Part shown: positions 17,061-26,425 of the stretch, one piece after another
How the letters are laid out: the number at the start of each line of letters is the position of its first letter
Numbering within the stretch: the stretch's first letter is position 1
Source of the DNA: Sphaerospermopsis aphanizomenoides BCCUSP55
GTDB taxonomy: Bacteria; Cyanobacteriota; Cyanobacteriia; Cyanobacteriales; Nostocaceae
DNA: 46,640 nt
Assembly: GCF_001586785.1 (NCBI RefSeq)
Contig: NZ_LUFH02000045.1
Location: forward strand, 1-46,640
Reading direction: 5' to 3'
Position numbers and translations under genes: made by a program
The notes under the pieces: model-generated
Databases searched by the model: none
Told to the model about the DNA's origin: nothing
Seen by the model: the letters and a program-made list of their open reading frames with translations, nothing else

Positions 17061-18152
17061 ATGCTACAAAGACTAACACTGAATGGATTCAAGTCTATTA
17101 AAAACATGGATCTTGAATTGCGTCCTTTAAATATTTTAATTGGAGCTAACGGAGCAGGTAAAAGTAATCTCATTTCCTTTTTTAAGATGTTAAATGAGAT
17201 GATGGGCGATAGACTGCAACAATATATTGCTATATCTGGTTATGCTCAATCCCTCTTGCACTTTGGACCTAAGGTAACACCACAAATCGAGGCGGAACTA
17301 GAGTTTATTATTGATAATGCAAAGGATACGTACAATCTACGTTTGTTCCATGCCGCAGGGGATACACTGATTTTTGCTGAAGAAAAATTGAGTTACTGGC
17401 AAAATAGTTACTCATCTCCAAGGATAGATAACTTAGGTGCAGGACATCAAGAGACAAAAATCAACGAAGCAGCAGACAGAAATATAGAAACAGCTAAGAC
17501 GCTCAAATTTTTGCTGAACCGATGTCGTGTTTACCACTTTCATGACACATCTTCTACAGCCGCAGTTCGTCAATCCTGTTATGTTGGTGATGACCGCTGG
17601 TTAATGCCTGATGCTGGAAATTTAGCTGCATTACTTCTGAGATTTCGCGAAGATCACAATATAGCTTATCAGCGCATTATTAAAACCATCCGTCTGATTG
17701 CTCCATTTTTTGATGATTTTGTTCTTGAACCTAGATCGAATCGTGTCATTCTCAACTGGAGAGAAAAAGGCTCAGATCAGGTATTTGGACCACACCAATT
17801 TTCTGATGGTACATTGCGTGCTATTTGCCTTACCACATTACTTCTACAGCCAGAAAATGAACTCCCAAAACTTATTGTTGTTGATGAACCAGAACTTGGT
17901 CTTCATCCCTATGCTCTCAATGTTGTGGCTGCAATGTTTGGTAAAGCTTCCTATTATACACAAATTCTGATTAGTACCCAATCTACTTCTTTTTTAGATA
18001 ACTTTAATCCTGAAGATGTAATTACAGTAGATAGAGTAGATAAAGAGTCCCAATTTGAGCGATTACATCCAGAAGAATTAGAGGCTTGGTTAGAAGAATA
18101 TAGTTTAGGAGAAATTTGGGAAAAAAATATCATTGGTGGAGGTCCACACTAA
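17061..18152 (+). CDS. AAA family (SMC/ABC-like) ATPase, gene A of a putative two-gene defence module
   Basis: Soluble ATPase of 363 residues in the AAA_21/RecF-like class. It shows LQRLTLNGFKSIKNMDLELRPLNILIGANGAGKSNLISFF (Walker A GANGAGKS near residue 33), the signature-like FSDGTLRAICLTTLLLQ, Walker B LIVVDEPELGLHPYALNVVA, and a D-loop/H-loop region ending ILISTQSTSFLDNF. These are as in overcoming-lysogenisation-defect-like and AbiL/RloA-like ATPases. The stop overlaps the start of the next gene (TAATG), so both products are made together. ATG at 17061 lacks a clear ribosome binding site; an in-frame TTG is two codons earlier. The partner is a DUF4276 protein. Confidence 0.85.
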   Translation: MLQRLTLNGFKSIKNMDLELRPLNILIGANGAGKSNLISFFKMLNEMMGDRLQQYIAISGYAQSLLHFGPKVTPQIEAELEFIIDNAKDTYNLRLFHAAGDTLIFAEEKLSYWQNSYSSPRIDNLGAGHQETKINEAADRNIETAKTLKFLLNRCRVYHFHDTSSTAAVRQSCYVGDDRWLMPDAGNLAALLLRFREDHNIAYQRIIKTIRLIAPFFDDFVLEPRSNRVILNWREKGSDQVFGPHQFSDGTLRAICLTTLLLQPENELPKLIVVDEPELGLHPYALNVVAAMFGKASYYTQILISTQSTSFLDNFNPEDVITVDRVDKESQFERLHPEELEAWLEEYSLGEIWEKNIIGGGPH

Positions 18153-18841
18153 TGGTAAGACTTTATTTATTTGCAGAAGGACAAACTGAACAGACATTTG
18201 CATCTATTATCCTGCAACCACATCTGGCTCAATATCAAGTATTTATGCACAACCCTAGACTTATTGCTCATGGAAGAAAAAAGGGTAAGGCTCAACGTGG
18301 TGGTAGTGGTTATGGTGATTATCAGCCAATGAAGGATGATATAAAAAGGTGTCTATTGGAAGATAAAAATGCCGATGCTTTCTTTACAACAATGATTGAT
18401 TTGTATGCAATTCATTATAATTTTCCGGGACTAGAAGAAGCTGAAACTATGCGCCAAAATCCCATCCAAAGAGTCGAGTTTTTAGAAAAAAGCTTTGCTG
18501 ATGATATTGATGATCCACGATTTATTCCTTATATTCAATTACATGAATATGAAGCTTTCCTTTTTGCTGATCCAACTTGTTTTAATTCCCTGTATGATAA
18601 CTGCTCAGACAAAGTTGAAATTCTCAAGAATATTGCTGATAGTTATGAAACACCTGAGTTGATTAATGATAGTAGGGAAACAGCACCTAGTAAACGTATC
18701 ATTGCTCAATTTCCTGATTATGATAGAGCAAAGCCTGTAGTTGGTTCACTATTAGCTGAATCAATTGGACTGGAAACAATTAGGAATAAGTGTCCTCACT
18801 TTAATTCATGGCTGTTGCGACTTGAATCATTAACAAGATAA
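18152..18841 (+). CDS. DUF4276 family protein, gene B of the ATPase pair
   Basis: Protein of 229 residues in DUF4276. It shows VRLYLFAEGQTEQTFASIILQPHL (the EGxTEQ motif), FFTTMIDLYAIHYNFPGLEEA, YIQLHEYEAFLFADP and the ETAPSKRI segment near residue 190. The conserved acidic residues in the EGxTE and MIDLY motifs recall a TOPRIM-like metal centre, but that is inference. Members are regularly found beside AAA_21-type ATPases, and such pairs resemble abortive-infection modules of the AbiL or PARIS kind. ATG 18152 overlaps the upstream stop by one base. No phage assay can be inferred from sequence. Confidence 0.83.
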   Translation: MVRLYLFAEGQTEQTFASIILQPHLAQYQVFMHNPRLIAHGRKKGKAQRGGSGYGDYQPMKDDIKRCLLEDKNADAFFTTMIDLYAIHYNFPGLEEAETMRQNPIQRVEFLEKSFADDIDDPRFIPYIQLHEYEAFLFADPTCFNSLYDNCSDKVEILKNIADSYETPELINDSRETAPSKRIIAQFPDYDRAKPVVGSLLAESIGLETIRNKCPHFNSWLLRLESLTR

Positions 18842-18905
18842 AGTATTGATATACCCAAATTTAACTATGGTATATTTTTGTATCTAATAAATAGGAGGTG
18901 TAGTT

Positions 18906-19511
18906 ATGGTTATTTCTCCAACCCACCCACCAAATCCCACAACAGAGGTGACAAACACTCACTTTACTCCAGATGAATATCGAGCGATGGAGGAAACCGC
19001 CCAAGAACGCCATGAATATTGTAATGGAGAAATTATTGTTATGCCTGGAGGTTCAGAAGTTCATAGCCGTATTAGTGTCAACATTACTACTTTGCTCAAT
19101 GTAGCTCTCCGAGATACTGACTTTCAAACTTATAATGGGGACTTAAGAATTTGGATTCCTGAATTTAATCATGGTACTTATGCTGATGTGATGGTGATTA
19201 ATGGTGAACCGGAATTTAATAATAATCGCACTGATGAAATTCTCAATCCTTTACTAATTATTGAAGTTCTTTCTCCTTCTACTGAAGGTTATGATAGAGG
19301 GGATAAATTCAGAAAATATCGCTCTCTTTCTAGCTTTTGTGAATATCTGCTGGTGAGTCAAACAGAACCTTATATTGAGCATTATAGTCAACAGGAAAAT
19401 TATAATATTTGGCAATTACAAGCTTATGATCAGATTGATAAGTCAGTTTTTCTGCACAGTTTAAATGTGGAAGTTCCTCTGAATGAAATTTATCGGCGGA
19501 TTAAATTTTAA
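18906..19511 (+). CDS. Uma2 family endonuclease-fold protein
   Basis: Protein of 201 residues in the Uma2 (former DUF820) family, a PD-(D/E)XK fold greatly expanded in cyanobacteria. Motifs are FTPDEYRAMEETAQERHEYCNGEIIVMPGGSEVHSRISVNI, the DLRIWIPEFNHGTYADVMVI segment with the catalytic Asp, and LLIIEVLSPSTEGYDRGDKFRKYRSL with the E-V-L..S variant of the motif. A strong GGAGGTG precedes the ATG. Its role is unknown; nuclease activity is suggested by fold only. It follows the ATPase/DUF4276 pair by 64 bases and may share its transcript. Confidence 0.9.
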   Translation: MVISPTHPPNPTTEVTNTHFTPDEYRAMEETAQERHEYCNGEIIVMPGGSEVHSRISVNITTLLNVALRDTDFQTYNGDLRIWIPEFNHGTYADVMVINGEPEFNNNRTDEILNPLLIIEVLSPSTEGYDRGDKFRKYRSLSSFCEYLLVSQTEPYIEHYSQQENYNIWQLQAYDQIDKSVFLHSLNVEVPLNEIYRRIKF

Positions 19512-19598
19512 GTATTTTAAGTAGATGGAAAAAATAAGGACAGGGCAGTTAAGACATCAACCAGATCATAAACCTATGACAATCAAAAACTTTTATGT

Positions 19599-19619
19599 CT
19601 GTCACCTGTCACCTGTCAC
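19599..19619. repeat. 7-bp STRR, CTGTCAC x3
   Basis: Three exact tandem copies of CTGTCAC lie between the convergent Uma2 and TerB-like genes. Confidence 0.85.
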
Positions 19620-19631
19620 TTGTACCATACT

Positions 19632-20687
19632 CTAACTAACATACATAGTCTCACTAAACTCCAAAATATTCCTCTTCATATCCTCCGCTTCTTCCAAAAT
19701 AGAACCAGGACTGTCACCATTAAAAAATGTCCGCTGACTGCTAACTATATACAAAAACTCCCCATTAATAAAAGCTAATAAACCCCGATAGGCATCTAAT
19801 CTAATAGCATTACCATTATTTTCTTGCTTAGAAATTGTTGAACCTTTAGGCATATCAACTAATACATAATAATATCCCTTTAAAGTATCTTGTAGATATT
19901 CTGTATACTTAATTTCTGCACCTGGAACGTTAGCAAAAATTGCTTGGGGTAGATATTTTTCAATGAGAATTGAGTGGAGATATATTTCCTGTCCTTGAGA
20001 TTCTATTGTTTCTAAATATTCGGTCGGGAGAGGATAATAATCAATTCTCAGTAAAGTACCAACATCATCAGAAAAGCCAACTATTCCTTCTTGACTTTGA
20101 ACTCTTCCCCCTTGTTCTGGGGTGACAGGGATGGGAACGATAAAATTACCTAGAGGTGATTGATATACTTGCTGACCAAATTCATCTAAGATTACTGTTT
20201 CGTATTCCTGGGGTGGATATTCTTCTTGTTCTTCTGTTTCTTCAATTGCAGCAATTACTTCTTTGATAATTTCTTCGGCTTCTATATCTTCTAATTCTAA
20301 GGCTTGCTGTAGTTGTTTGATATAAGGCTGTTTTTGTGTGGGGATAGTCAGGGTTTCGTCATCTAAAAGCATGATGACACCAGCAGCAAAACCATCTAAT
20401 ACTATCTCATCGGAAAGGCTGGCGTTGGCAGTGTTAAATAATGCTCCCAGTCCTTCATCTTGAGCGATCGCTACTAGTCTATCAACTATTTCTAGCATTT
20501 CCTCTTCTGAGTATTCGTCAAAAACCTCAAATTCCCACAGAATATCCGCTAAACTTTCTGCATCTAAGTCCTCAACGGAAGCATCGACTATTGCCGTAAT
20601 TACAGCTATAGCCGCTACCGCTTCTTCTGGACTCAGTGATTCTTCTGATGTTTCTTTGGAATTAAATATTTTATCATACTTAGTCAT
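19632..20687 (-). CDS. Acidic protein with TerB-like N-terminal domain, function unknown
   Basis: A 351-residue acidic protein. Residues 15-150 are an all-helical, strongly acidic domain (SPEEAVAAIAVITAIVDASVEDLDAESLADILWEFEVFDEYSEEEML and GFAAGVIMLLDDETLTIPTQKQPYIKQLQQALELE). The helix pattern is like the TerB/tellurite-resistance fold, whose aspartates may bind metal. Residues 165-340 form a mixed alpha/beta part with FGQQVYQSPLGNFIVPIPV, then GTLLRIDYYPLP and NGEFLYIVSSQRTFFNG, which I do not recognise. I use ATG 20687 because GGAG lies upstream; an ATG at 20705 is also in frame. No signal peptide is seen. The TerB call is by pattern only. Confidence 0.65.
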   Translation of the reverse strand: MTKYDKIFNSKETSEESLSPEEAVAAIAVITAIVDASVEDLDAESLADILWEFEVFDEYSEEEMLEIVDRLVAIAQDEGLGALFNTANASLSDEIVLDGFAAGVIMLLDDETLTIPTQKQPYIKQLQQALELEDIEAEEIIKEVIAAIEETEEQEEYPPQEYETVILDEFGQQVYQSPLGNFIVPIPVTPEQGGRVQSQEGIVGFSDDVGTLLRIDYYPLPTEYLETIESQGQEIYLHSILIEKYLPQAIFANVPGAEIKYTEYLQDTLKGYYYVLVDMPKGSTISKQENNGNAIRLDAYRGLLAFINGEFLYIVSSQRTFFNGDSPGSILEEAEDMKRNILEFSETMYVS

Positions 20688-20888
20688 AATTGCTATCTCC
20701 ATCAATGCCTATTTAGTAATAACCGATGATACACAGTAACAATTGTTAGTTTAGCAATATCAGGAGCCTTGTCTAGATGTTATTTAAGTTATTTTAGTAG
20801 TTTATGTTACTAAATAAAGGGGTAAATTGAAGGAGGGCGTACCGGAGGCGATCGCATTGCAACAATACATGAGGCGAAAATATGAGAA

Positions 20889-21008
20889 ATGTTGCTGACA
20901 GCAAAACAAGAAACCATTAATGATTCTGACTTTTTGCTATGGACACAGCAACAGTCATCTAGAAAATTACTTATTTGGTTGAGCAATGGACGCTTCAATA
21001 TCTTCTAA
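20889..21008 (+). pseudogene. Possible 5' remnant of a DUF29 gene
   Basis: A 39-codon frame on the plus strand reads QETINDSDFLLWTQQQSSRKLL, close to the conserved DUF29 N-terminus (SDFYLWTQQQ type). It then diverges and stops, with the last 40 bases overlapping the opposite-strand membrane protein gene. The rest of a DUF29 gene is absent. It may be a third DUF29 copy lost by deletion. Confidence 0.4.
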
Positions 21009-21371
21009 TGTGCGTAATAACAGACGATTTGCTTGTAATTGCCAACCCCATTTTTGAATTCTAAAAGCCCCAACAGTCCCCAGTATGGCTGCTAACAAAC
21101 ATAGAGGTTGATTGAGAGAAATTCCAAATAACAAACCTAAACCTGCAATCCCCCAAAATGGTAAGGCTACAGCTTGTCTTTGCTCCTCTACTATTTCTGC
21201 AATTTTACTAGATGGTATTGTAGATAATAATTCTGCTTTTATTTGCCGTTGTTCTGCTAATGATAGAGATAAACTGATCTTGCGGCGCAATTTTTCCATC
21301 TTCCGGGCATCAGTGCTGTACTCAGTTAACTCATCTTCTGCCATTTTTAACAGTTTTTCTAATTGTGACAT
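20967..21371 (-). CDS. Small membrane protein, function unknown
   Basis: Protein of 134 residues. The first 70 residues are a charged helical region (MSQLEKLLKMAEDELTEYSTDARKMEKLRRKI..., probably coiled coil). Two adjacent hydrophobic segments follow at about 70-105 (ALPFWGIAGLGLLFGISLN and CLLAAILGTVGAF), then a short basic helical tail. Both termini are predicted to be cytoplasmic. No enzyme motif is visible and I do not recognise the family. It runs antisense to the possible DUF29 remnant at its 3' end. Confidence 0.65.
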   Translation of the reverse strand: MSQLEKLLKMAEDELTEYSTDARKMEKLRRKISLSLSLAEQRQIKAELLSTIPSSKIAEIVEEQRQAVALPFWGIAGLGLLFGISLNQPLCLLAAILGTVGAFRIQKWGWQLQANRLLLRTLEDIEASIAQPNK

Positions 21372-21473
21372 GGTAGATTCTCGGCTCTATTTTATGTACA
21401 ATCATTATCTCTAATAATTGCTTATTTTTCTCGACTACAGCAAAATGACAAATTCGACCAACAACTAATGACC

Positions 21474-21515
21474 ACGGACTACGGACTACGGACTACGGAC
21501 TAATTACTAATTACT
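21474..21515. repeat. 7-bp STRRs abutting a start codon
   Basis: ACGGACT is repeated four times (21474-21501), followed by two copies of AATTACT (21502-21515). The ATG of the PMT-family gene is one base later, so repeat DNA fills the place of the ribosome binding site. Confidence 0.88.
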
Positions 21516-21516
21516 A

Positions 21517-23022
21517 ATGACTCAACAATGGTTTCGTATCGGTATGACAGCGATATTTATCCTGTCATTTAGCTTACGGTTTTGGGGATTAGACCGATTT
21601 AATACCCTTGTATTTGATGAAGTTTATTTTGCTCAATTTGGCAATAACTACCTAACAAGAACTCCTTTTTTTAATGCTCATCCACCATTGAGTCAATATA
21701 TTATTGGATTGGGAATTTGGATTGGTAATCATATTCCCTTTTGGCAAAATAGCGTCAATGGCTTAACAGGTTCGTTATTATCGCCTTGGAGTTATCGTTG
21801 GGCAAATGCTTTTACAGGTTCATTGATTCCCCTAATTGTGGTTGTATTAACTTATCAATTAAGTTATCGTCGTGGTTTGGCGCTATTAGCAGGATTTTTT
21901 ACAGCTTGTGATGGCTTATTTTTAGTAGAATCTCGCTATGCTTTGAGTAATATATATATAGTTATTTTTGGTTTAATTGGACAATGGTTTTTATTATTAG
22001 CTTTGGAAAAACAAAATAAACAACGTTGGTTTTGTTTGGCAATAGCTGGGATTAGTTTTGGCGCTTCCGTAGGTACAAAATGGAATGGTTTATGGTTTCT
22101 TACTGGTGCTTATGGAATGTGGATAGCAGCTTGGATAATTCGTTGGTTGCAATCTTTTGCACCATCACCGCGCTTACCTTTATTTTCTTATTTACGTCCT
22201 TTCATTTCGCCCAATCATGAACAAGTTAAAAAACAGGTAAATAACATTCAAACACCATTGCAAAATTTGACGCAAATAAATATTTTGCAGATGCTATCTT
22301 TTCTAGGAATTATCCCTGGATTGATGTACAGTTTAATTTGGATTCCTCATTTGCAACTAGATCAAAGATATGGATTTATAGAAGTTCATGAGCAAATTTT
22401 AAACTTTCATCTTCATTTAGGGGGCAATAATTCTAGTGTACATCCTTATTGTGCTGCTTGGTATAAATGGCCGTTATTAACTCGACCAATGGCTTATTAT
22501 TACCAAACTGCTGCCAGTTTTAAAGATCCTCTCCCTGTCCTCGGTCCACCTCTACCTTCTGGTACTGGGAAAGTGGTTTATGATGTTCATGCAATGGGGA
22601 ATCCTTTTTTATGGTGGTTTGCCTTAGCGGCCATGCTATTTTTAGTAGGAATGTTATTTGTAAAAATTGTTCTACCAGGAATACAACAAAAACAAGTTTT
22701 TATTTCTAAAAATTTGGGTGTTGATACTTGGATTGGTTTATATATAGTCATCAATTATGCCGCTAATTTTTTACCTTGGGTGAAGGTAACGCGCTGTGTA
22801 TTTATCTATCATTATATGTGTGCGGTGGTCTTTACATTTATAGCGATCGCTTGGTTTGTAGATCAGTGTCTTCGCAGCTATTATCGGGGACTACGTATAC
22901 TTGGTCTGACGATCACATTCACTATTATAGTTGCTTTCGTTTTCTGGATGCCCATTTATTTGGGTTTACCTCTTACTACTGATGATTATCGAATGCGGAT
23001 GTGGTTTAACTCTTGGATTTAA
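21517..23022 (+). CDS. PMT-family membrane glycosyltransferase (dolichyl-phosphate-mannose-protein mannosyltransferase type)
   Basis: Polytopic GT-C membrane protein of 501 residues with about ten hydrophobic segments. The first lumenal loop carries the catalytic acidic motif VFDEVYFAQFGNNYL, followed by FFNAHPPLSQYIIGLGIW, as in protein O-mannosyltransferases. Later there are the C-terminal cysteine-poor MIR-less region and the HLHLGGNNSSVHPYCAAWYKWPLL segment typical of the PMT/ArnT-like cyanobacterial group. It probably transfers a lipid-linked sugar to a periplasmic protein or lipid acceptor. The acceptor is unknown. Start is uncertain because STRR sequence abuts the ATG; a second in-frame ATG is at 21544. 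Confidence 0.88.
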   Translation: MTQQWFRIGMTAIFILSFSLRFWGLDRFNTLVFDEVYFAQFGNNYLTRTPFFNAHPPLSQYIIGLGIWIGNHIPFWQNSVNGLTGSLLSPWSYRWANAFTGSLIPLIVVVLTYQLSYRRGLALLAGFFTACDGLFLVESRYALSNIYIVIFGLIGQWFLLLALEKQNKQRWFCLAIAGISFGASVGTKWNGLWFLTGAYGMWIAAWIIRWLQSFAPSPRLPLFSYLRPFISPNHEQVKKQVNNIQTPLQNLTQINILQMLSFLGIIPGLMYSLIWIPHLQLDQRYGFIEVHEQILNFHLHLGGNNSSVHPYCAAWYKWPLLTRPMAYYYQTAASFKDPLPVLGPPLPSGTGKVVYDVHAMGNPFLWWFALAAMLFLVGMLFVKIVLPGIQQKQVFISKNLGVDTWIGLYIVINYAANFLPWVKVTRCVFIYHYMCAVVFTFIAIAWFVDQCLRSYYRGLRILGLTITFTIIVAFVFWMPIYLGLPLTTDDYRMRMWFNSWI

Positions 23023-23493
23023 TTTAAGCGATCAGGTATCAGCTAAAAGTGTAATTTAGATTTAGCTGAATACTTACAACTGAATTTTGACAGCAAACCC
23101 TACTTAACATAGCTACATAAAAAGCGTTTAGTCAATCGCCTGTATTTTACATTTCTTATCTGTATTCCTGAGAACTGCCTGTTACACTGTAAGCAGTTGG
23201 CAGATTAGGGTAACTCTACCCAATGACAACTAACAAAAATAATGATAAAGACCAAAAAACATTAAACGAGAGTAGCAAGTGTTGTAAATTATAGATTAGC
23301 TCAAGAGCTAGTTTAATTTCTTCCCTCCAGAGGAAATTAATGACAACATCTGCGTATTTTTGAAGAATCTGCGAATGAACTTAACTGTGCTAAGAGAGTT
23401 ACATTTAGTTAGGTCAGATACTAAACCTGACAAGTGAAAAAATCTATCGCTAACTCTACTCTTGATGCACCTAGATAATAGAGGGGAATCGTG
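23023..23493. other. Intergenic region upstream of the phytochrome gene
   Basis: A 471-base AT-rich gap. It contains a perfect TAGCTC-AA-GAGCTA hairpin at 23297-23310 and a 23-codon frame starting at 23223 (MTTNKNNDKDQKTLNESSK...), which has no ribosome binding site and which I do not call. The phytochrome gene's GAGGGG site is at 23481-23486. A long leader is possible. Confidence 0.45.
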
Positions 23494-25800
23494 ATGGATA
23501 TCGCTGTACAAGTGCAAAATTTTTCTGATATTAATATAACGAGCTTGAAAGAAGCACCAATTCATATTTCCAGCAAAATTCAGCCTCATGGCATTTTGTT
23601 GGTTTTAGAGGAGTCAGAATTAAAAGTATTACAAATTAGCAATAATACCTGGGATGTTTTCGGAATTTCAGCCGAAAATATAGTGCAGAAGAAACTAGAA
23701 GATCTCATAGATTCCTACCAACTAGAAAGAATTAAAGCTGGCTTATCAGAACAAAATCTAGATTTTATCAATCCCACGAAAATTTGGATCAGAAAAAAAG
23801 GTGATGAGTACACAGTATTTGATGCTGTATTTCACCGTAATTCGCAAGGATTCTTGATTTTAGAGTTAGAACCTGCAACTTCCCAAGAAAATATTCCCTT
23901 TTTAAGTTTTTATCATTTAGCAAGAGCTTCCATCAATCGTTTAGAAAGCACAAAAAATCTGCGAGAATTTTGTCAAATTATCGTCCAGGAAGTACGGCAA
24001 GTAACGGAATTTGACAGAGTCATGCTGTACAAATTTGATGATGATGGACATGGTTCTGTAATTGCTGAGGAAAAAATAGCAAGTTTAGAATCTTATTTAG
24101 GTTTGCACTATCCAGAGTCAGATATTCCCAAACCTGCAAGAAACTTATTTATTTCTAATTCAATTCGATTAATTCCCGATGCTCATTCTGAACCTGTACA
24201 AATTTATCCCGTTAATAATCCTATCACTGGAAATCCAGTAGATTTAACCAAGTCTAGTTTGAGAAGTGCAGCAGCTTGCCATATAGAATATTTACACAAT
24301 ATGGGTGTGGGTGCTTCCTTAACTATTTCTTTGATTAAAGACCAAAAACTGTGGGGATTGATTGCTTGTCATCATCAAACACCCAAATATATTTCCTATG
24401 AACTGCGGAAAGCGTGCGAATTTTTAGGGAGACTGATATTTTCGGAAATTTCCGCCAGAGAAGAAACAGAAGATTACGATTATCGGATGAATTTGACATA
24501 TATTCAAACTCTCTTAGTAGAATATATGTCCCAAGAGGATAATTTTATTGATGGCTTGGTAAAACATCAGCCAAATCTTTTAGATTTAACCAGTGCTAAA
24601 GGAGCAGCGGTTTGTTTTGGAGGAAATTACACTTTAATAGGTGAAACTCCCAAAGAAGAAGAACTGAATTTTTTAGTAGAATGGTTAAAGAATAATATAG
24701 AAGATGAGGTATTTTACACTGATTCTTTGCCGAGCATTTATCCTGATGCAATTAGCTTTAAAAATGTAGCTAGTGGGTTATTAGCTATTCCTATTTCTCA
24801 GCGAAATTATGTTTTGTGGTTCAGACCGGAGGTAATTCAAACTGTCAATTGGGGTGGAGATCCTCATAAAGCTTTTGAAGTCAATCAATCCCAGGGAAAT
24901 TTGCGGCTGTGTCCACGTCAATCATTTGAATTGTGGAAAGAAACAGTGAGATTAACATCTCTACCCTGGCAATTTGTAGAAATCAAAGCAGCATTAGAAC
25001 TAAGAAAAGCAATTGTGAATATTGTTCTGCGTCAAGCGGATGAATTAGCCCAGTTAGCCCATGATTTAGAACGTTCCAATGCGGAACTGAAAAAGTTTGC
25101 CTATGTCGCATCCCATGATTTGCAAGAACCACTTAATCAAGTAGCCAATTATGTACAGTTGTTAGAAATGCGCTATGAAGCAAAACTTGACGAAGATGCG
25201 AAGGAATTTATTAATTATGCAGTCGAGGGTGTAAGCTTGATGCAAACCTTGATTGATGACGTATTAGCATATTCCAAAGTAGATACTCAAGCGATCGCAT
25301 TTCAAGCAACAGAAGTAGAAACAGCCTTAGAAAGAGCTTTAAGCAATTTACGCAACCGTATTTCCGAAACAGGGACAACCATTACCCATGACCCCTTACC
25401 CACCGTCATGGCTGATAGCACACAAATAATGCAGTTATTTTTGAACCTGATAGGTAATGCCATTAAATTCCGCAGCAACAAACTACCACAAATTCATATA
25501 GGTGCGGAGAGACTAGAAGATGAGTGGTTATTTTCAGTGAGCGATAATGGAATTGGCATAGAACCGCAATTTAGCGATCGCATCTTTATCATCTTTCAAC
25601 GCCTACACACCAGGGACGAATATCCCGGTACTGGTATGGGTTTGGCAATTTGTAAAAAAATTATCGAATGTCATCGGGGGCGGATCTGGGTAGAGTCACA
25701 ACTCGGACAGGGCGCAACCTTCTACTTTACCATTCCAGCCGGAGGACGTGAGCGTGAGCGTAGAAACGGAAGAAACACACAAAATAATCTTTTTAGTTGA
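23494..25800 (+). CDS. cphA: Cyanobacterial phytochrome, histidine kinase
   Basis: Red/far-red photoreceptor kinase of 768 residues. PAS (about 20-130, with the [13 protein letters not shown] motif), GAF (about 140-315, with [15 protein letters not shown]), PHY (about 325-505) and a C-terminal histidine kinase follow in the usual order. The chromophore cysteine of the CphA class is present in the GAF domain, in [18 protein letters not shown] (Cys at about 262). This predicts attachment of phycocyanobilin there, in contrast to CphB-type proteins that lack it. The H-box is [18 protein letters not shown], the N-box [10 protein letters not shown], and the G-boxes DNGIGIEP and [12 protein letters not shown] use ATG 23494, seven bases after GAGGGG; a GTG at 23491 also fits. 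It overlaps the response regulator gene by 47 bases. Confidence 0.95.
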   Translation: MDIAVQVQNFSDINITSLKEAPIHISSKIQPHGILLVLEESELKVLQISNNTWDVFGISAENIVQKKLEDLIDSYQLERIKAGLSEQNLDFINPTKIWIRKKGDEYTVFDAVFHRNSQGFLILELEPATSQENIPFLSFYHLARASINRLESTKNLREFCQIIVQEVRQVTEFDRVMLYKFDDDGHGSVIAEEKIASLESYLGLHYPESDIPKPARNLFISNSIRLIPDAHSEPVQIYPVNNPITGNPVDLTKSSLRSAAACHIEYLHNMGVGASLTISLIKDQKLWGLIACHHQTPKYISYELRKACEFLGRLIFSEISAREETEDYDYRMNLTYIQTLLVEYMSQEDNFIDGLVKHQPNLLDLTSAKGAAVCFGGNYTLIGETPKEEELNFLVEWLKNNIEDEVFYTDSLPSIYPDAISFKNVASGLLAIPISQRNYVLWFRPEVIQTVNWGGDPHKAFEVNQSQGNLRLCPRQSFELWKETVRLTSLPWQFVEIKAALELRKAIVNIVLRQADELAQLAHDLERSNAELKKFAYVASHDLQEPLNQVANYVQLLEMRYEAKLDEDAKEFINYAVEGVSLMQTLIDDVLAYSKVDTQAIAFQATEVETALERALSNLRNRISETGTTITHDPLPTVMADSTQIMQLFLNLIGNAIKFRSNKLPQIHIGAERLEDEWLFSVSDNGIGIEPQFSDRIFIIFQRLHTRDEYPGTGMGLAICKKIIECHRGRIWVESQLGQGATFYFTIPAGGRERERRNGRNTQNNLFS

Positions 25801-26200
25801 GGATAATAAAGCAGATATTCGCCTGATTCAAGAAGCATTAAAAACTAGTTCACTACCCCATCAGGTAGTGACAGTTAGAGATGGAATAGACGCTATGGCC
25901 TATCTCCGCCAAGAAGGTGAATATGCTGATGCAATACGCCCCGACCTCATTCTTCTCGATTTAAACTTACCAAGGAAAGATGGACGAGAAGTGCTGGCGG
26001 AAATTAAATCCGACCCCAAACTCAAACGCATTCCCGTAGTAGTGTTAACAACTTCCAAAAACGAAGATGACATTTACCACAGCTACGACTTGCACGTAAA
26101 CTGTTACATTACTAAGTCCCGCAACCTCACTCAACTATTTCAAATCGTCAAAGGTATTGAAGAATTCTGGTTTTCTACTGCCACCTTACCATCGGAATAA
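25754..26200 (+). CDS. rcpA: Phytochrome-associated response regulator (Rcp1 type)
   Basis: Single receiver domain of 148 residues, the phosphate acceptor of the phytochrome kinase next to it. It shows [20 protein letters not shown] (acidic pair), [14 protein letters not shown] with the phosphorylated Asp, the conserved [12 protein letters not shown] and the lysine in CYITKSRNL. No DNA-binding output domain is present, as in Rcp1. I choose GTG at 25754, spaced 8 bases from GGAGG (25741-25745); a GTG at 25748 is too close to that site. The gene starts inside the phytochrome gene, so coupling is translational. Confidence 0.93.
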   Translation: MSVETEETHKIIFLVEDNKADIRLIQEALKTSSLPHQVVTVRDGIDAMAYLRQEGEYADAIRPDLILLDLNLPRKDGREVLAEIKSDPKLKRIPVVVLTTSKNEDDIYHSYDLHVNCYITKSRNLTQLFQIVKGIEEFWFSTATLPSE

Positions 26201-26425
26201 ATTCGTAATTCGTAATTCGTAATTCGTAATTCGTAATTCGTAATTGAAAAACTCCTGTAACTCTTGAATGGGTAGGGAACCCCCGCCCCTACTCCTGATA
26301 GCGAAGCGTGACGTAAGCCATACTCCTGATAGCGAAGCGTGGCGTTAGTCACACTCCTAAACTCCTGATAGCGAAGCGTGGCGTTAGCCATACTCCTGAA
26401 CTTCTGAACTCCTGAACTTCTGAAC
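26200..26425. repeat. STRR and 31-bp direct repeats between two signalling genes
   Basis: AATTCGT occurs six times in tandem at 26200-26241, starting on the last base of the rcpA stop codon. After a 49-base gap there are three near-identical 31-bp copies of a sequence beginning ACTCCTGATAGCGAAGCGTG (26291-26321, 26322-26352, 26361-26391), then short ACTCCTGAACTTCTGA units to 26425. The repeat element matches, in reverse complement, the one at 5291-5334. Confidence 0.9.

Noticed and set aside
26291-26391. 31-bp direct repeats considered as a CRISPR array
   Set aside because: Copies are adjacent or separated by only 8 bases, with no unique spacers and no cas genes; they belong to a dispersed repeat family also at 5.3 kb.
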